Of a DNA stretch of 36,335 nucleotides, positions 9,293 through 18,642 are shown one piece after another (the stretch's first letter is position 1; each line of letters starts with the position of its first letter). A program made the position numbers and the translations under genes. The stretch covers positions 1 to 36,335 of the forward strand of contig CAJUBL010000026.1 of assembly GCA_910584665.1 (NCBI GenBank). Direction: 5' to 3'. This DNA comes from an uncultured Muribaculaceae bacterium. GTDB lineage: Bacteria; Bacteroidota; Bacteroidia; Bacteroidales; Muribaculaceae. The notes beneath the pieces are model-generated. The model saw only the letters and a list, made by a program, of their open reading frames with translations. It was not told the DNA's origin and ran no database searches.

Positions 9293-10220
9293 CAATCAGG
9301 CCATTAGTTTCAAGGTAAACGAGCGCTTCTGTAACATTCCCAATGTAAACCACTGACGGGTCACGCTTTAGCCACGTCATCTGTTTCTTGGCATACACAC
9401 GGGTGTTCTTACAGATTCTGCCTATCGCGGTCTCACGGTCCGTCACCCCGTCGAACATCGCAAACAATTCTTTATAACCCACTGTATTAAGCGAATTAAG
9501 TGCACGTCTGGGATACACCCTGCGGGCCTCATTTTCTATACCGGCATCAATCATGGCTCCGACACGACGGTTGATCCTATCGAAAAGCTCCTCCCGCGGA
9601 CGCATTACAGCAAATTTGACAATATCGAACTGTCTCTCAATCTTTTGCCCGGTCAGCAACGACGAATACGGCCGGCCTGCTTCCATCGATACCTCCAGGG
9701 CGTGCACCAGACGTTTGTGATTATTCAGATCCGGAGCCTTAGCAATATATTCAGGATCAACAGTTTCAAGCTTTTTAACAAGGGCCGCCAACCCACCGTT
9801 ACGATACACCCCGAGAGCAGCCTCACGATTAGCGTCACTGACAGCAGGCAACCGGTCGATACCGTTGCATACCGCATCTATATACATCATTGAACCGCCA
9901 CACATTATGGCATAATCGGACCGGTTCCACAACTCAGGAAGCAATTCCATGACATCCTCCTCAAACCTTGCCGCACTATAATAATCCTCCAGCCGCAGAT
10001 TTCCCACAAAATAATGAGGTACCGCCGCCAGCTGTCCGGCAGTCGGAGCGGCGGTACCTATAGGAATGTCACGATACATCTGACGCGAATCAGCCGAGAT
10101 AATCTCACAGCCAAGCGTCCGGGCCAGCTCAATGGCAATATCCGTTTTTCCCGAGCCTGTAGGTCCGGTAACGACAATCAGTGTTTTATCCTTCTGACCA
10201 TTCATCCGCTCAGTTTTCAC
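9279..10220 (-). CDS. miaA: tRNA dimethylallyltransferase
   Basis: This 313-aa enzyme transfers a dimethylallyl group to N6 of A37 in tRNAs that read UNN codons, which supports decoding accuracy. The N-terminus has the P-loop GPTGSGKT, followed by ISADSRQMYRDIPIGTAAP, the substrate-binding segment of MiaA. The family motifs CGGSMMYIDAVCNG and NSLNTVGYKELFA follow, and the C-terminal part ends near KKQMTWLKRD. The length matches the family. The start could be the first Met (MKTERM) or the Met five residues later (MNGQKD), and both precede the conserved TLIVVTGPTG strand. The final codons overlap the end of the convergent acyl-CoA synthetase gene, so the two transcripts are partly antisense to each other. 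Confidence 0.95.
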   Translation of the reverse strand: MKTERMNGQKDKTLIVVTGPTGSGKTDIAIELARTLGCEIISADSRQMYRDIPIGTAAPTAGQLAAVPHYFVGNLRLEDYYSAARFEEDVMELLPELWNRSDYAIMCGGSMMYIDAVCNGIDRLPAVSDANREAALGVYRNGGLAALVKKLETVDPEYIAKAPDLNNHKRLVHALEVSMEAGRPYSSLLTGQKIERQFDIVKFAVMRPREELFDRINRRVGAMIDAGIENEARRVYPRRALNSLNTVGYKELFAMFDGVTDRETAIGRICKNTRVYAKKQMTWLKRDPSVVYIGNVTEALVYLETNGLIVRHT

Positions 10221-10255
10221 AGATTGAGAGACTGTTCATGTCCCCTATGACGGAG

Positions 10256-10271
10256 TTATGGGGTCCCATAA
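10256..10271. other. Short palindrome TTATGGGGTCCCATAA between miaA and pepT
   Basis: Two 7-bp arms (TTATGGG and CCCATAA) flank a GT centre, 36 bp upstream of the miaA start codon. It could be an operator for miaA or a weak hairpin at the 3' end of pepT. It lacks a T-tract, so it is not a convincing terminator. Confidence 0.25.
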
Positions 10272-10355
10272 TGACAGATCCGGGGATCGGAACAGGCCGG
10301 ACAGGTTCATGAATCCGAGGTTTTGTCAAGTTATGACATACTCTTACAAGACTGT

Positions 10356-11582
10356 TTACTTTTTCCCGGCAACGAGACGCGCTATCTCCACGATCACCTG
10401 CATCGCCTTCTCCATCGACGGGATAGGCAGAAATTCATACCGTCCATGGAAATTAAGTCCGCCGGCAAAGATATTCGGACAAGGCAACCCCTTGAATGAC
10501 AGCTGGGCACCATCTGTGCCGCCACGGATCGGAACCACAACCGGTGTGACATCGGCATTCTTCATAGCCTGCTCGGCGATCTCCACCACATGCATCACAG
10601 GCTCGATCTTCTCGCGCATGTTGTAATACTGGTCCTTGATCTCTATCGAGGCACAATCGGGGAACTCGTTGTTTATCTTACGGGTAAGGTGTTCCAGTTC
10701 TTTCTTGCGGCGCTCGAAGCGGTCACGGTCATGGTCACGGACTATGTAGGTAAGGACCGTCTCCTCGACTGTACCGCTGACCGAGATAAGATGATAGAAA
10801 CCCTCATAATCCTCGGTATGTTCGGGCGTTTCCCAGCGCGGCAGCATGATTACGAACTGGTTGGCGATCCTCATGGAGTTTATCATCTTATGTTTGGCAT
10901 ATCCCGGGTGTACATTGCGCCCCCTGAATGTCACACGGGCCACCGCGGCATTGAAATTCTCAAACTCCAGCTCGCCGATCTCACCGCCATCCATCGTGTA
11001 ACCCCAGTCGGCACCGAACCGGGCGACATCAAACTTGTGCGCGCCCTGGCCTATCTCCTCGTCCGGGTTAAAGGCAATCCTTATCCTGCCATGCTTCACC
11101 TCAGGATGCTCCTTAAGGAATTCCACAGCCGACACTATCTCGGCTATTCCGGCCTTATCGTCGGCGCCCAACAGCGTCGTACCGTCGGTAACAATCAGAT
11201 TCTGCCCGCAGTAATGCAGCAGTTCAGGGAACTGTTCCGGCGACAGGATGACACCCTGATCGGCATTGAGCACGATATCACCCCCGTCATAGTCACGCAC
11301 AATACGAGGTCTGACATTACGTCCCGACATATCGGGAGACGTATCAAGGTGAGCGATAAATCCCACCGTAGGCACCTCACAGTCAATATTTGACGGCAGG
11401 GTAGCCATCAGATAGCCGTTATCATCGAGTGTGATATCCTCGAGGCCAAGCTCTTTCAGCTCTTTCTCAAGATATCTGGCAAAGATCATCTGACCGGGAG
11501 TCGACGGGGTCAGATTGGTAAGTTCGTCACTCTGCGTGTCAAATGACACGTACTTCAGAAATCGGTCAACAATATGCGTCAT
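10356..11582 (-). CDS. pepT: Peptidase T (tripeptide aminopeptidase)
   Basis: This 408-aa di-zinc M20 peptidase removes N-terminal residues from tripeptides in the cytoplasm. The metal-site segments appear in order: GFIAHLDTSPD (first His), LLGADDKAGIAE (bridging Asp), FNPDEEIGQGA (catalytic Glu pair), YTMDGGEIGELEFENFN, which is typical of PepT, and GGTDGAQLSFKGLPCPNIFAGG with NFHGRYEF (last His). The start is placed at MTHIVDRFLKYVSFDTQ, which aligns with the usual PepT N-terminus. The eight residues upstream would be read from promoter-proximal sequence. The gene is divergent from porU with 86 bp between the start codons. It is a single housekeeping gene with nothing unusual. Confidence 0.95.
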   Translation of the reverse strand: MTHIVDRFLKYVSFDTQSDELTNLTPSTPGQMIFARYLEKELKELGLEDITLDDNGYLMATLPSNIDCEVPTVGFIAHLDTSPDMSGRNVRPRIVRDYDGGDIVLNADQGVILSPEQFPELLHYCGQNLIVTDGTTLLGADDKAGIAEIVSAVEFLKEHPEVKHGRIRIAFNPDEEIGQGAHKFDVARFGADWGYTMDGGEIGELEFENFNAAVARVTFRGRNVHPGYAKHKMINSMRIANQFVIMLPRWETPEHTEDYEGFYHLISVSGTVEETVLTYIVRDHDRDRFERRKKELEHLTRKINNEFPDCASIEIKDQYYNMREKIEPVMHVVEIAEQAMKNADVTPVVVPIRGGTDGAQLSFKGLPCPNIFAGGLNFHGRYEFLPIPSMEKAMQVIVEIARLVAGKK

Positions 11583-11603
11583 GGTTAGAGTTGTTATTTG
11601 CCA

Positions 11604-11611
11604 CAAAATTA
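11604..11611 (-). promoter_or_regulatory. pepT: -7 box (TAATTTTG) of pepT
   Basis: On the minus strand TAATTTTG matches TAnnTTTG and lies 21 bp before the pepT ATG at 11582, so the leader should be short (about 18 nt). Its position also supports the MTHIVDRF start, because the longer ORF would begin upstream of the expected transcript start. Confidence 0.6.
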
Positions 11612-11668
11612 CTCAAAATTCACAATATACACACTTTCTGCGCGTTATTTATATGTAAAATCGGTATT

Positions 11669-14600
11669 ATGAACTTTGCAAAGTACTCTATATTTTCCCT
11701 TTTTATTTTCCTTATTACCGCCTCAACGACATTCACTGTCCGGGCATTCTCTCCCGACACATACACCCGGTCGTCGGTACTCGCTTCGGGCAACTGGGTC
11801 AGGGTGAGCGTAAAGGAGAGCGGCATGCACTTCCTGTCAGGCTCCCGTCTGCGGTCCATGGGCTTCAGCGATCCGACCCGTGTAAGGATCTACGGCTATG
11901 GCGCGTCACGCCTGCCTGACCGTCTTGACCGTAAGACATATATCGACGACCTGCCTCTGGTCCAATCTGTAAACACACCGGCCGGTGTCTATTTCTATGC
12001 TACCGGCCCTGTATCCTATCCCCTCGTAGCCGGCAGTCATTTCTCGATAGAGATAAATCCGTTCACGACACTCGGCTACTACTTCATCACAGACTCAGAC
12101 ATACCGTTACGCGAAATCAGATCCTCAACCGGCATAAGAGCCGAGACTGCGACAACCTGTCAGTCTGCAGTCTACCACAAACGCGAATTATACAGTGCCG
12201 GCGAGACAGGACACAAATTGCTTGGCGAAGACTTCCTTAACCAGCGTACACAATCTTTCACATTCAACCTGCCGGGCCGCGTAGAAGGCTCAGGAGCCTG
12301 GCTCGAATGCTCATTCTGGGCCAACAGCAGCGGATCGTCACGAGTAGTACTCTCGGTCAACGACAACGCCCTGACATATTCCACGACCGACAATATATCG
12401 TCCAACACCGACCACTATCGCCACGCCTGCTCGACAATAACGCGAAAGACCTTCGACCTCAACGGCGAGCGCGCACGTGTCACTGTGACACACAGCCCCA
12501 CAGCCCCACCATCACTGGCCCGTCTTGACTATCTTGTCATCAACTACGAGCGCAGGCTTGAACTCACAGCAGGGCAGGCCTCGTTCTCTCTCGTCGATAA
12601 AGGCGGAGCTCTGTCTGGCGCATCCGCATCCACACATCTGTGGGACGTGACCGACCCGCTTGACATACTCTCGCCGGAGCCGACCCTTGACGGGTCTGTC
12701 CTTCGCTGGCAGCCTGTTGCCTCCGGACTGCGCCGTTACGTGGCATGGCAGGAGGGGGCTTCACTGCCCTCCCCGGTCATGGTAGGACGCGTCAGCAATC
12801 AGGACATCCATTCGTGCCCGGTTCCTGACATGGTTATCTTCACCCACCCCGACTGGCGTTCCCAGGCCGAACGTGTCGCCAGACTCCACCGCGACAGCGA
12901 TACCGACCCGCTGAACGTGCTTGTCGTTGACCAGCAGGAGGTTTTCAACGAATTTTCATCAGGTTCACCAGATGCCGGCGCACTGCGCCATCTGCTCAAG
13001 ATGTTCTGGGACCGTTCTTCAGCCCCCGCCACCGGCGACAGCGGGCGGTTGCGTTACGCACTTATCATGGGACGCAGCACCTACGACAACCGCCGCATCA
13101 CCCCCGTCATCGCCTCGCTCAGTTACCCCACCGTCCCCGGCTGGCAGACCGAATCATCGGACTACGAAAACACGTCATTCACCACCGATGACATCTACAC
13201 CCTGCTCACCGACGGCTCCGGCGGCTCCACTCCGGCCATGGGATCGGGCTACCAGTGCATCGCAGTGGGGCGCATGCCTGTCGTATCGCTTGCCGATGCC
13301 CGCAATGTCGTCGACAAACTCTACTCTTACGTCAATACTCCCATCAATAACAGCTGGAAGAACCGGGCACTGATGATCGCTGACGATGACAACGGCGGCG
13401 CATTCATGAACGACACAGAAGCTATGATCGAGAACGCTCTATCTGTACCGGGAAGCGAACGCATAATCTGGGACAAGGTATATATCGATGCCTATGAGAA
13501 GCAGAACAGCACCTTTCCAGGAGCCCGCAACGACATGTTCCGCGCACTCACAGAGGGTGTGATGTGGTGGAACTTCGCCGGGCATGCCAACCCGACATCA
13601 TGGACCGGCGACGGGCTTATGACTTATGCCGACATCAATAACCTATACCTCAAGCACTTTCCATTTGTCGTCGCCGCCACCTGCGACTTCGTCCGGTGGG
13701 ACGCATCGGCAATCTCGGCAGCCGAGATCCTATACCGTAGCAACGGATCGGGAATCATCGGAGCCATAAGCGCCACACGCCCGGCCCTCATCGGAGACAA
13801 CGGCAAGCTGATGAGACAGATGGGCTACCACATGTTTGCAACCGACAGCGAGGGACGCAATCTCCCCGTAGGAGAAATTATGCGGCGTACAAAAAACGGC
13901 AGTGCGGGGAACGGAACATGGAACAACGAGAACAAGCTCCGGTACGTTCTCCTCGGTGACCCGGCTATGCGCCTGTGCATCCCCGGCAACCGTGTTTCGC
14001 TCGACGCCGTCAACGGCTCGGCTCCGTCGCTCGAGGCCCAGACAACCATGATGGCATCAAGCGAGATCAGCCTCGAAGGATCTATAACCGATACCGCAGG
14101 CAATATCATCAGCGATTTCAACGGCAGGCTGTTCCTCACGTTATACGATGCCGAACACAGCACGACATCCCACGGCTATGGTCAGCAGGGAGAGGAAGTC
14201 ACCTTCGAGCAACGCGGCGACCGTCTGCAGGCCCACGTCGACACCGTCATCAACGGCAGATACAACGCCAGCTTAATCATGCCGGCCGAGATAGCCAACA
14301 ACTTCAGGCCGGCGACACTCAGCATGTATGCGGTCTCGACCGACGGCAGGGATGCGGCCGGAGTCAGTTCCGACTTCTATGTCTACGGTACCGATGAGAA
14401 TGCGGTTGCCGACAATGAGCCTCCGGTGATAGAGACATTCTACCTCAACCACTCCAATTTCAGCAACGGCGGCGATGTTAACGATGCTCCTGTAGCCATA
14501 GCCGAGATACGTGACAACCGTTCGATCAATCTCTCGACAGCCGGTATAGGACACCAGATGCTTCTGACAATAGACGGCCGCTCGCTCACCGACACCCCAC

Positions 14601-15079
14601 TTTACTACACCCCCTATAGCGACGGCACTCCCGGAGGCACTCTCGTATACCAGCTTGAGCAGCTTGGAGGAGGCAGTCATGACCTCAGACTACGGGTCTG
14701 GGACACCGCCGGAAACTCCACCACCGCCTCGATCGAATTCAATGTAATACCGGGACTGGCCCCGTTCATATATGACATCTACGCCACACCCAATCCGGCA
14801 CAGACCCAGACGAGTTTTTATGTCACACACGACCGTCCCGACTCCCGTATCACCGTCAGCATCGAGGTGTTCAACATGTTAGGCAAGACAGTGTGGACCA
14901 CCTCGATAAGCGGCATGAGCGACACGTTACGCTCATTCCCGATTAACTGGGACCTGACAGACAATGCAGGCCACCGCGTACCACGCGGCATCTACCTGTA
15001 CCGCGCCTCCGTCACCTCGGCTGCCGACGGCATCACATCCGGCACCAGGACCCGCCGCATAGCCGTCACAGCCCGGTAA
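11669..15079 (+). CDS. porU: Type IX secretion system C25-family sortase PorU
   Basis: This 1136-aa protein has a signal peptide (MNFAKYSIFSLFIFLITAST, cleavage near VRA). A beta-rich N-terminal region is followed by a gingipain-like C25 peptidase domain starting near MVIFTHPDW. The catalytic dyad is visible: His639 in FAGHANPTSW and Cys672 in AATCDFVRWD. The domain continues through GIIGAISATRPA to RYVLLGDPAMRLCIP. The C-terminus has an Ig-like region and a T9SS-type sorting domain (NPAQTQTSFYV, then PRGIYLYRASV). PorU is the cell-surface sortase that removes the C-terminal signal from T9SS cargo and links the cargo to A-LPS. The start at 11669 gives a clean signal peptide; the 42-codon upstream extension overlaps pepT. 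No other T9SS genes are in the window, as is usual for scattered por genes. Confidence 0.93.
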   Translation: MNFAKYSIFSLFIFLITASTTFTVRAFSPDTYTRSSVLASGNWVRVSVKESGMHFLSGSRLRSMGFSDPTRVRIYGYGASRLPDRLDRKTYIDDLPLVQSVNTPAGVYFYATGPVSYPLVAGSHFSIEINPFTTLGYYFITDSDIPLREIRSSTGIRAETATTCQSAVYHKRELYSAGETGHKLLGEDFLNQRTQSFTFNLPGRVEGSGAWLECSFWANSSGSSRVVLSVNDNALTYSTTDNISSNTDHYRHACSTITRKTFDLNGERARVTVTHSPTAPPSLARLDYLVINYERRLELTAGQASFSLVDKGGALSGASASTHLWDVTDPLDILSPEPTLDGSVLRWQPVASGLRRYVAWQEGASLPSPVMVGRVSNQDIHSCPVPDMVIFTHPDWRSQAERVARLHRDSDTDPLNVLVVDQQEVFNEFSSGSPDAGALRHLLKMFWDRSSAPATGDSGRLRYALIMGRSTYDNRRITPVIASLSYPTVPGWQTESSDYENTSFTTDDIYTLLTDGSGGSTPAMGSGYQCIAVGRMPVVSLADARNVVDKLYSYVNTPINNSWKNRALMIADDDNGGAFMNDTEAMIENALSVPGSERIIWDKVYIDAYEKQNSTFPGARNDMFRALTEGVMWWNFAGHANPTSWTGDGLMTYADINNLYLKHFPFVVAATCDFVRWDASAISAAEILYRSNGSGIIGAISATRPALIGDNGKLMRQMGYHMFATDSEGRNLPVGEIMRRTKNGSAGNGTWNNENKLRYVLLGDPAMRLCIPGNRVSLDAVNGSAPSLEAQTTMMASSEISLEGSITDTAGNIISDFNGRLFLTLYDAEHSTTSHGYGQQGEEVTFEQRGDRLQAHVDTVINGRYNASLIMPAEIANNFRPATLSMYAVSTDGRDAAGVSSDFYVYGTDENAVADNEPPVIETFYLNHSNFSNGGDVNDAPVAIAEIRDNRSINLSTAGIGHQMLLTIDGRSLTDTPLYYTPYSDGTPGGTLVYQLEQLGGGSHDLRLRVWDTAGNSTTASIEFNVIPGLAPFIYDIYATPNPAQTQTSFYVTHDRPDSRITVSIEVFNMLGKTVWTTSISGMSDTLRSFPINWDLTDNAGHRVPRGIYLYRASVTSAADGITSGTRTRRIAVTAR

Positions 15080-15105
15080 GCCCACTGTCGTAGCGTCCCC
15101 CGACA

Positions 15106-15124
15106 CCGGTTTATCAGTAACCGG
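15106..15124 (+). terminator. Weak hairpin behind porU, possible terminator
   Basis: CCGGTT and AACCGG form a 6-bp stem with a 7-nt loop, 26 bp after the porU stop codon. No T-run follows, so termination here is only a suggestion. The rest of the porU-argS gap up to 15270 shows no gene. Confidence 0.25.
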
Positions 15125-15274
15125 GTACGCCAAGCGTAGCGGCGTGTACGGAACGCGCGTACGGCATGAACGCCGACACTGGATAACAGACAATCGCAAC
15201 AGTACGTTACATTGTTCCGAATCTCCTGTTTGCTGTGCTTCTGATGCGGTTGCCCTGCCGACTGTTTATAATAA

Positions 15275-15306
15275 TTTGATTTTCTCTCGATTTATATGTA
15301 AATTTG
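15275..15306 (+). promoter_or_regulatory. argS: Promoter of argS
   Basis: TTTG (15275-15278), a 20-bp spacer and TAAATTTG (15299-15306) give a full match to the Bacteroidota sigma-ABfr promoter. Transcription should begin near 15310, leaving a leader of about 45 nt before the ATG at 15355. Confidence 0.75.
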
Positions 15307-15354
15307 CGACTTAATCCAAACCAAGTTAATTGAAAATCTGTTATTGACTTAACC

Positions 15355-17145
15355 ATGTCCATAGACAATCTCATCCAGCAGGCGGTCGCCCGCGCAGTCA
15401 AAGAGCTTTACGGCATTGATACCGATCCGAATACCATTGTCCCGCAGACAACCAAGAAAGAGTTTGAGGGCAATTTCACTATTGTCGTGTTCCCCTGGGT
15501 AAAGGCGGCCCGCAAAAGTCCGGAACAGGTCGGCACAGAGATAGGCGGCTGGCTTGTTGACAATGAACCGGCCGTCGACCGCTTCAATGTCATAAAAGGC
15601 TTCCTCAATATAGTGATAGAACCCACTTTCTGGAACACCGTTCTCAGACATATAGAGAACACCCCGTCATACGGACTGACCGCTCCGACCGGAGATTCAC
15701 CGCTGGTAATGGTCGAGTATTCGTCACCCAACACCAACAAACCGCTTCACCTGGGTCACGTGCGCAACAACCTGCTGGGTTACAGTCTCGCATGCATCCT
15801 TGAGGCCTGCGGCAACCGGGTGGTGAAGACCAACATTGTAAATGACCGGGGCATACACATATGCAAATCCATGCTTGCATGGAAGAAATGGGGCAACGGA
15901 GCCACTCCCGAGTCAACAGGCAGGAAAGGTGATCATCTCATAGGTGACTTCTATGTACTCTTCGACAAACACTTCAAAGAAGAAGTCAAAGCCCTGATGA
16001 CCGGAAAAAACATGTCGGAAGACGAAGCCAAGGCGGCATCACCACTTATGCGGGAAGCCCGTGAGATGCTCGTAAGGTGGGAACAGCGCGATCCCGAAAT
16101 CCGGAATATGTGGTCAATGATGAACGAGTGGGTATACGCCGGTTTCGACGAGACCTACAGACGTCTGGGTGTATCGTTTGACAAGATATACTACGAGAGC
16201 GATACATATCTCGAAGGCAAAGAGAAAGTGATGGAAGGTCTTGAGAAAGGAATCATGTACCGTAAGGAGGATGGCTCGGTATGGGCCGATCTCACCGCCG
16301 AAGGTCTCGACCACAAACTCCTGCTCCGCAGCGACGGCACATCCGTATACATGACTCAGGACATAGGCACAGCCAAACTGCGCTACGCCGACTATCCCAT
16401 TGACAAGATGATATATGTCGTCGGCAATGAGCAGAACTACCATTTTCAGGTATTATCCCTACTCCTTGACAAACTCGGTTTCAGATGGGGCAAGGATCTG
16501 GTACACTTCTCCTACGGCATGGTCGAACTGCCGGAGGGCAAGATGAAAAGCCGCGAGGGAACCGTAGTCGATGCCGACGACCTCATGGACGAGATGGTGA
16601 CCACAGCACGTGAGGTATCATGCGAACTGGGCAAACTTGACGGACTGACAGCCGAAGAGGCCGAAACCATAGCCGAAACCGTAGGCCTCGGCGCCCTCAA
16701 ATACTTCCTGCTCAAGGTAGATCCCCGTAAGAACATGACCTTCAACCCTAAGGAAACCATCGACTTCAACGGTAACACCGGTCCGTTCATACAGTATACC
16801 TACGCCCGCATACGCTCGGTTCTCCGACGTGCCTCCGACGAGGGAATACAAACCGCGGACTACCTCAGCGTACAGCCCAACGAGAAAGAGATCGCACTTA
16901 TACAGGCCCTCGCCGACTTCCCGTCGACCGTCGCCGAGGCCGGACGCACATACAGCCCCGCGCTGATTGCCAACTACGTATATGACCTTGTGAAACAGTA
17001 CAACCAGTTCTACCACGACTACTCCATCCTCAAAGAAGAAGATCCCGCCGTACGTTCGCTGCGGCTGTCATTATGTGACACGACAGCCCGCGTCATCAGG
17101 ACCGGTATGGGACTGCTCGGAATCAATGTTCCGGAAAGGATGTAG
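15355..17145 (+). CDS. argS: Arginine--tRNA ligase
   Basis: This 596-aa class I aminoacyl-tRNA synthetase charges tRNA-Arg. The N-terminal Add-1 domain (about 1-105) that contacts the tRNA D-loop is followed by VEYSSPNTNKPLHLGH, where the HIGH signature is HLGH at residues 132-135. NDRGIHICKSMLAW and the KMSKS equivalent GKMKSREGTVVDADDL (Lys396 onward) come next. The C-terminal DALR-type anticodon-binding domain ends LLGINVPERM. The length is normal. It has its own strong promoter. The downstream Bax-inhibitor gene follows after 60 bp and may be partly cotranscribed. Confidence 0.97.
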   Translation: MSIDNLIQQAVARAVKELYGIDTDPNTIVPQTTKKEFEGNFTIVVFPWVKAARKSPEQVGTEIGGWLVDNEPAVDRFNVIKGFLNIVIEPTFWNTVLRHIENTPSYGLTAPTGDSPLVMVEYSSPNTNKPLHLGHVRNNLLGYSLACILEACGNRVVKTNIVNDRGIHICKSMLAWKKWGNGATPESTGRKGDHLIGDFYVLFDKHFKEEVKALMTGKNMSEDEAKAASPLMREAREMLVRWEQRDPEIRNMWSMMNEWVYAGFDETYRRLGVSFDKIYYESDTYLEGKEKVMEGLEKGIMYRKEDGSVWADLTAEGLDHKLLLRSDGTSVYMTQDIGTAKLRYADYPIDKMIYVVGNEQNYHFQVLSLLLDKLGFRWGKDLVHFSYGMVELPEGKMKSREGTVVDADDLMDEMVTTAREVSCELGKLDGLTAEEAETIAETVGLGALKYFLLKVDPRKNMTFNPKETIDFNGNTGPFIQYTYARIRSVLRRASDEGIQTADYLSVQPNEKEIALIQALADFPSTVAEAGRTYSPALIANYVYDLVKQYNQFYHDYSILKEEDPAVRSLRLSLCDTTARVIRTGMGLLGINVPERM

Positions 17146-17152
17146 GAAAAAA

Positions 17153-17168
17153 TGGCACGGAATTTGTT
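17153..17168 (+). promoter_or_regulatory. Sigma-54-like element before the Bax-inhibitor gene
   Basis: TGGCAC, 5 bp, then TTGTT resembles the RpoN consensus TGGCAC-N5-TTGCW, but the invariant C of the -12 GC is a T. The element starts 8 bp after the argS stop codon and about 50 bp before the next start codon, which is a sensible place. No bound activator site is evident. Confidence 0.25.
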
Positions 17169-17205
17169 GAAAGTATAAACACACACTTATTTTAAATTAT
17201 AGAAT

Positions 17206-17904
17206 ATGAACAACTACTATCAGAATGCTTATGAGACGCAGGCACTTGACACCCACGTGTCACGCGTGATGAAGAACGTCTACCTCAGGATGTTCCTCGC
17301 TCTGCTCGTCACTGCCTTTACAGCATGGGTCGTACCCATGATCCCGGGACTTGGCGACATGGCCCTGAGCCGGGGAGGATACCTCGTGCTCGCCGTTATC
17401 GAGATAGGTCTCGTGATCGCAATATCGGCCGGTATAAACAAGATGTCGTCAATGACAGCAACGTTGCTGTTCTTCCTCTTCGCCATCGTCAACGGAGCCA
17501 CACTGGCCATAATATTTCTGGCATTTTCACCTGAGTCAATACTGAAGACCTTCCTGATCACAGCCGGCACATTCGGCGCCATGACAATCTACGGATACTT
17601 CACCAGCAAGGACCTTACCCGTATCGGGTCATTCCTGTTCATGGCCCTCATAGGACTGATTATCTGCTCTATAGTGAATATCTTCTGGAACAACGGCCCG
17701 TTAGGATGGATCATATCGTTTGCCGGAGTAGTCATATTCCTCGGTCTCACAGCCTGGGATACCCAGAAAATCAAACAGATGGCAATGCAGATGCCCGACG
17801 CTACAGACGGCCGTCTGGCCACCATCGGCGCCCTGAGCCTGTACCTTGATTTCATCAACCTGTTCCTGTACCTGCTGCGGTTCTTCGGCAGCAGCCGCGA
17901 CTAA
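17206..17904 (+). CDS. Bax inhibitor-1/YccA family multi-pass membrane protein
   Basis: This 232-aa inner-membrane protein has about seven hydrophobic segments: near residues 27-47 (MFLALLVTAFTAWVVPM), 58-76, 84-104, 112-130, 140-160, 166-184 and a C-terminal one. The family features LGLTAWDTQKIKQM and ALSLYLDFINLFLYLLRFFG are at the C-terminus. Bacterial members of this family (YbhL and YccA type) form pH-sensitive cation or calcium leak channels or interact with the FtsH protease. Which of these applies here cannot be seen. The N-terminal YYQNAYETQ segment is soluble and typical of Bacteroidota members. A strong terminator follows 23 bp after the stop codon. Confidence 0.9.
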   Translation: MNNYYQNAYETQALDTHVSRVMKNVYLRMFLALLVTAFTAWVVPMIPGLGDMALSRGGYLVLAVIEIGLVIAISAGINKMSSMTATLLFFLFAIVNGATLAIIFLAFSPESILKTFLITAGTFGAMTIYGYFTSKDLTRIGSFLFMALIGLIICSIVNIFWNNGPLGWIISFAGVVIFLGLTAWDTQKIKQMAMQMPDATDGRLATIGALSLYLDFINLFLYLLRFFGSSRD

Positions 17905-17927
17905 GATTTTTGAAATACGCGATACAC

Positions 17928-17968
17928 GGCGCACCCCTGCCGGAGGGCAGGGGTGCGCCTGTTTATTT
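17928..17968 (+). terminator. Strong intrinsic terminator
   Basis: A perfect 13-bp GC-rich stem (GGCGCACCCCTGC at 17928-17940 with GCAGGGGTGCGCC at 17947-17959) encloses a 6-nt loop and is followed by TGTTTATTT. This is the clearest terminator in the window and ends the argS-Bax inhibitor transcript. Confidence 0.9.
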
Positions 17969-18062
17969 CACCGAAGCCACAGGTTTTAAACATATAAGTC
18001 CATGTACGCCTCCGGAACACTGCGCAGCCGGAACCGATCATGGTCCGGAGCTAAGACCCCGA

Positions 18063-18581
18063 TCAGAATCTGATGTTTTCAAGCCTCAGAAGAAATTCCT
18101 TGACATCAAGTCCGCCACCGTATCCTGTCAGCGTTCCGTTAGCACCTATCACACGGTGGCATGGTGCAAAAATCGACATGGCATTGGCCCCGTTAGCATT
18201 GGCTACCGCCCGCACTGCTTTCGGCATACCTATACGCCGAGCCATATCGCCATATGAAATAGTCTTGCCATATGGAATATTAAGCAGGTCATTCCACACC
18301 TTTTTCTGAAAATCGGTACCGACAAACATCAGCGGTATGTCAAAATCATGCCGTATCCCTGCAAAATACCCGTCAAGCTGCCTTGAAGCCCGATCAGTCA
18401 CCGGTGACGTGCCCTCCTCGAAATCCGCATTAAGAATACGTCCGAGTCTTCGGTCAACATGTCCGCGATGCTTCTCTGTCTGCCAGTCACACAGGCAAAG
18501 CTTATCGCCATACGATCCGAGCATAAGCACACCGCATGGCGAATCATATTTCCGGATTATAATTTTTTCCCATCCTTTCAT
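18063..18581 (-). CDS. ogt: Methylated-DNA--protein-cysteine S-methyltransferase
   Basis: This 172-aa suicide repair protein moves the alkyl group from O6-alkylguanine to its own cysteine. The active-site motif is complete (IFAPCHRVIG, with the acceptor Cys). The DNA-recognition helix region SYGDMARRIGMPKAVRAVANANGAN and the C-terminal GYGGGLDVKEFLLRLE also fit the family. The N-terminal domain (MKGWEKIIIRKYDSPCGVLMLGSYGDKLCLCDW) is the usual Ogt/MGMT ribonuclease-H-like fold. It stands alone on the minus strand, convergent with the Bax-inhibitor gene, and is the last clear core gene before the accessory island. Whether the symbol should be ogt or the C-terminal part of an ada-type gene is settled by the single-domain length, which favours ogt. 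Confidence 0.93.
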   Translation of the reverse strand: MKGWEKIIIRKYDSPCGVLMLGSYGDKLCLCDWQTEKHRGHVDRRLGRILNADFEEGTSPVTDRASRQLDGYFAGIRHDFDIPLMFVGTDFQKKVWNDLLNIPYGKTISYGDMARRIGMPKAVRAVANANGANAMSIFAPCHRVIGANGTLTGYGGGLDVKEFLLRLENIRF

Positions 18582-18600
18582 ACCAGATATTTTATGACTG

Positions 18601-18608
18601 CAAATTTA
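18601..18608 (-). promoter_or_regulatory. ogt: -7 box (TAAATTTG) of ogt
   Basis: On the minus strand TAAATTTG is an exact TAnnTTTG match, 19 bp before the ogt ATG at 18581, so a leader of about 16 nt is expected. No convincing -33 TTTG is seen. Confidence 0.6.
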
Positions 18609-18642
18609 AAAAAATAAATTAGTAGTGGCGCGATAAAAATAG

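Noticed and set aside
10221..10355. Small gene between pepT and miaA
   Set aside because: No ORF with a credible start or composition; only a short palindrome is seen.
10590..11393. 267-aa plus-strand ORF opposite pepT
   Set aside because: Antisense shadow of a complete peptidase T gene; no domain or start signal.
11543..11668. N-terminal extension of PorU to 1178 aa
   Set aside because: It would run through the pepT 5' end and bury the signal peptide; the Met at 11669 gives a proper signal peptide.
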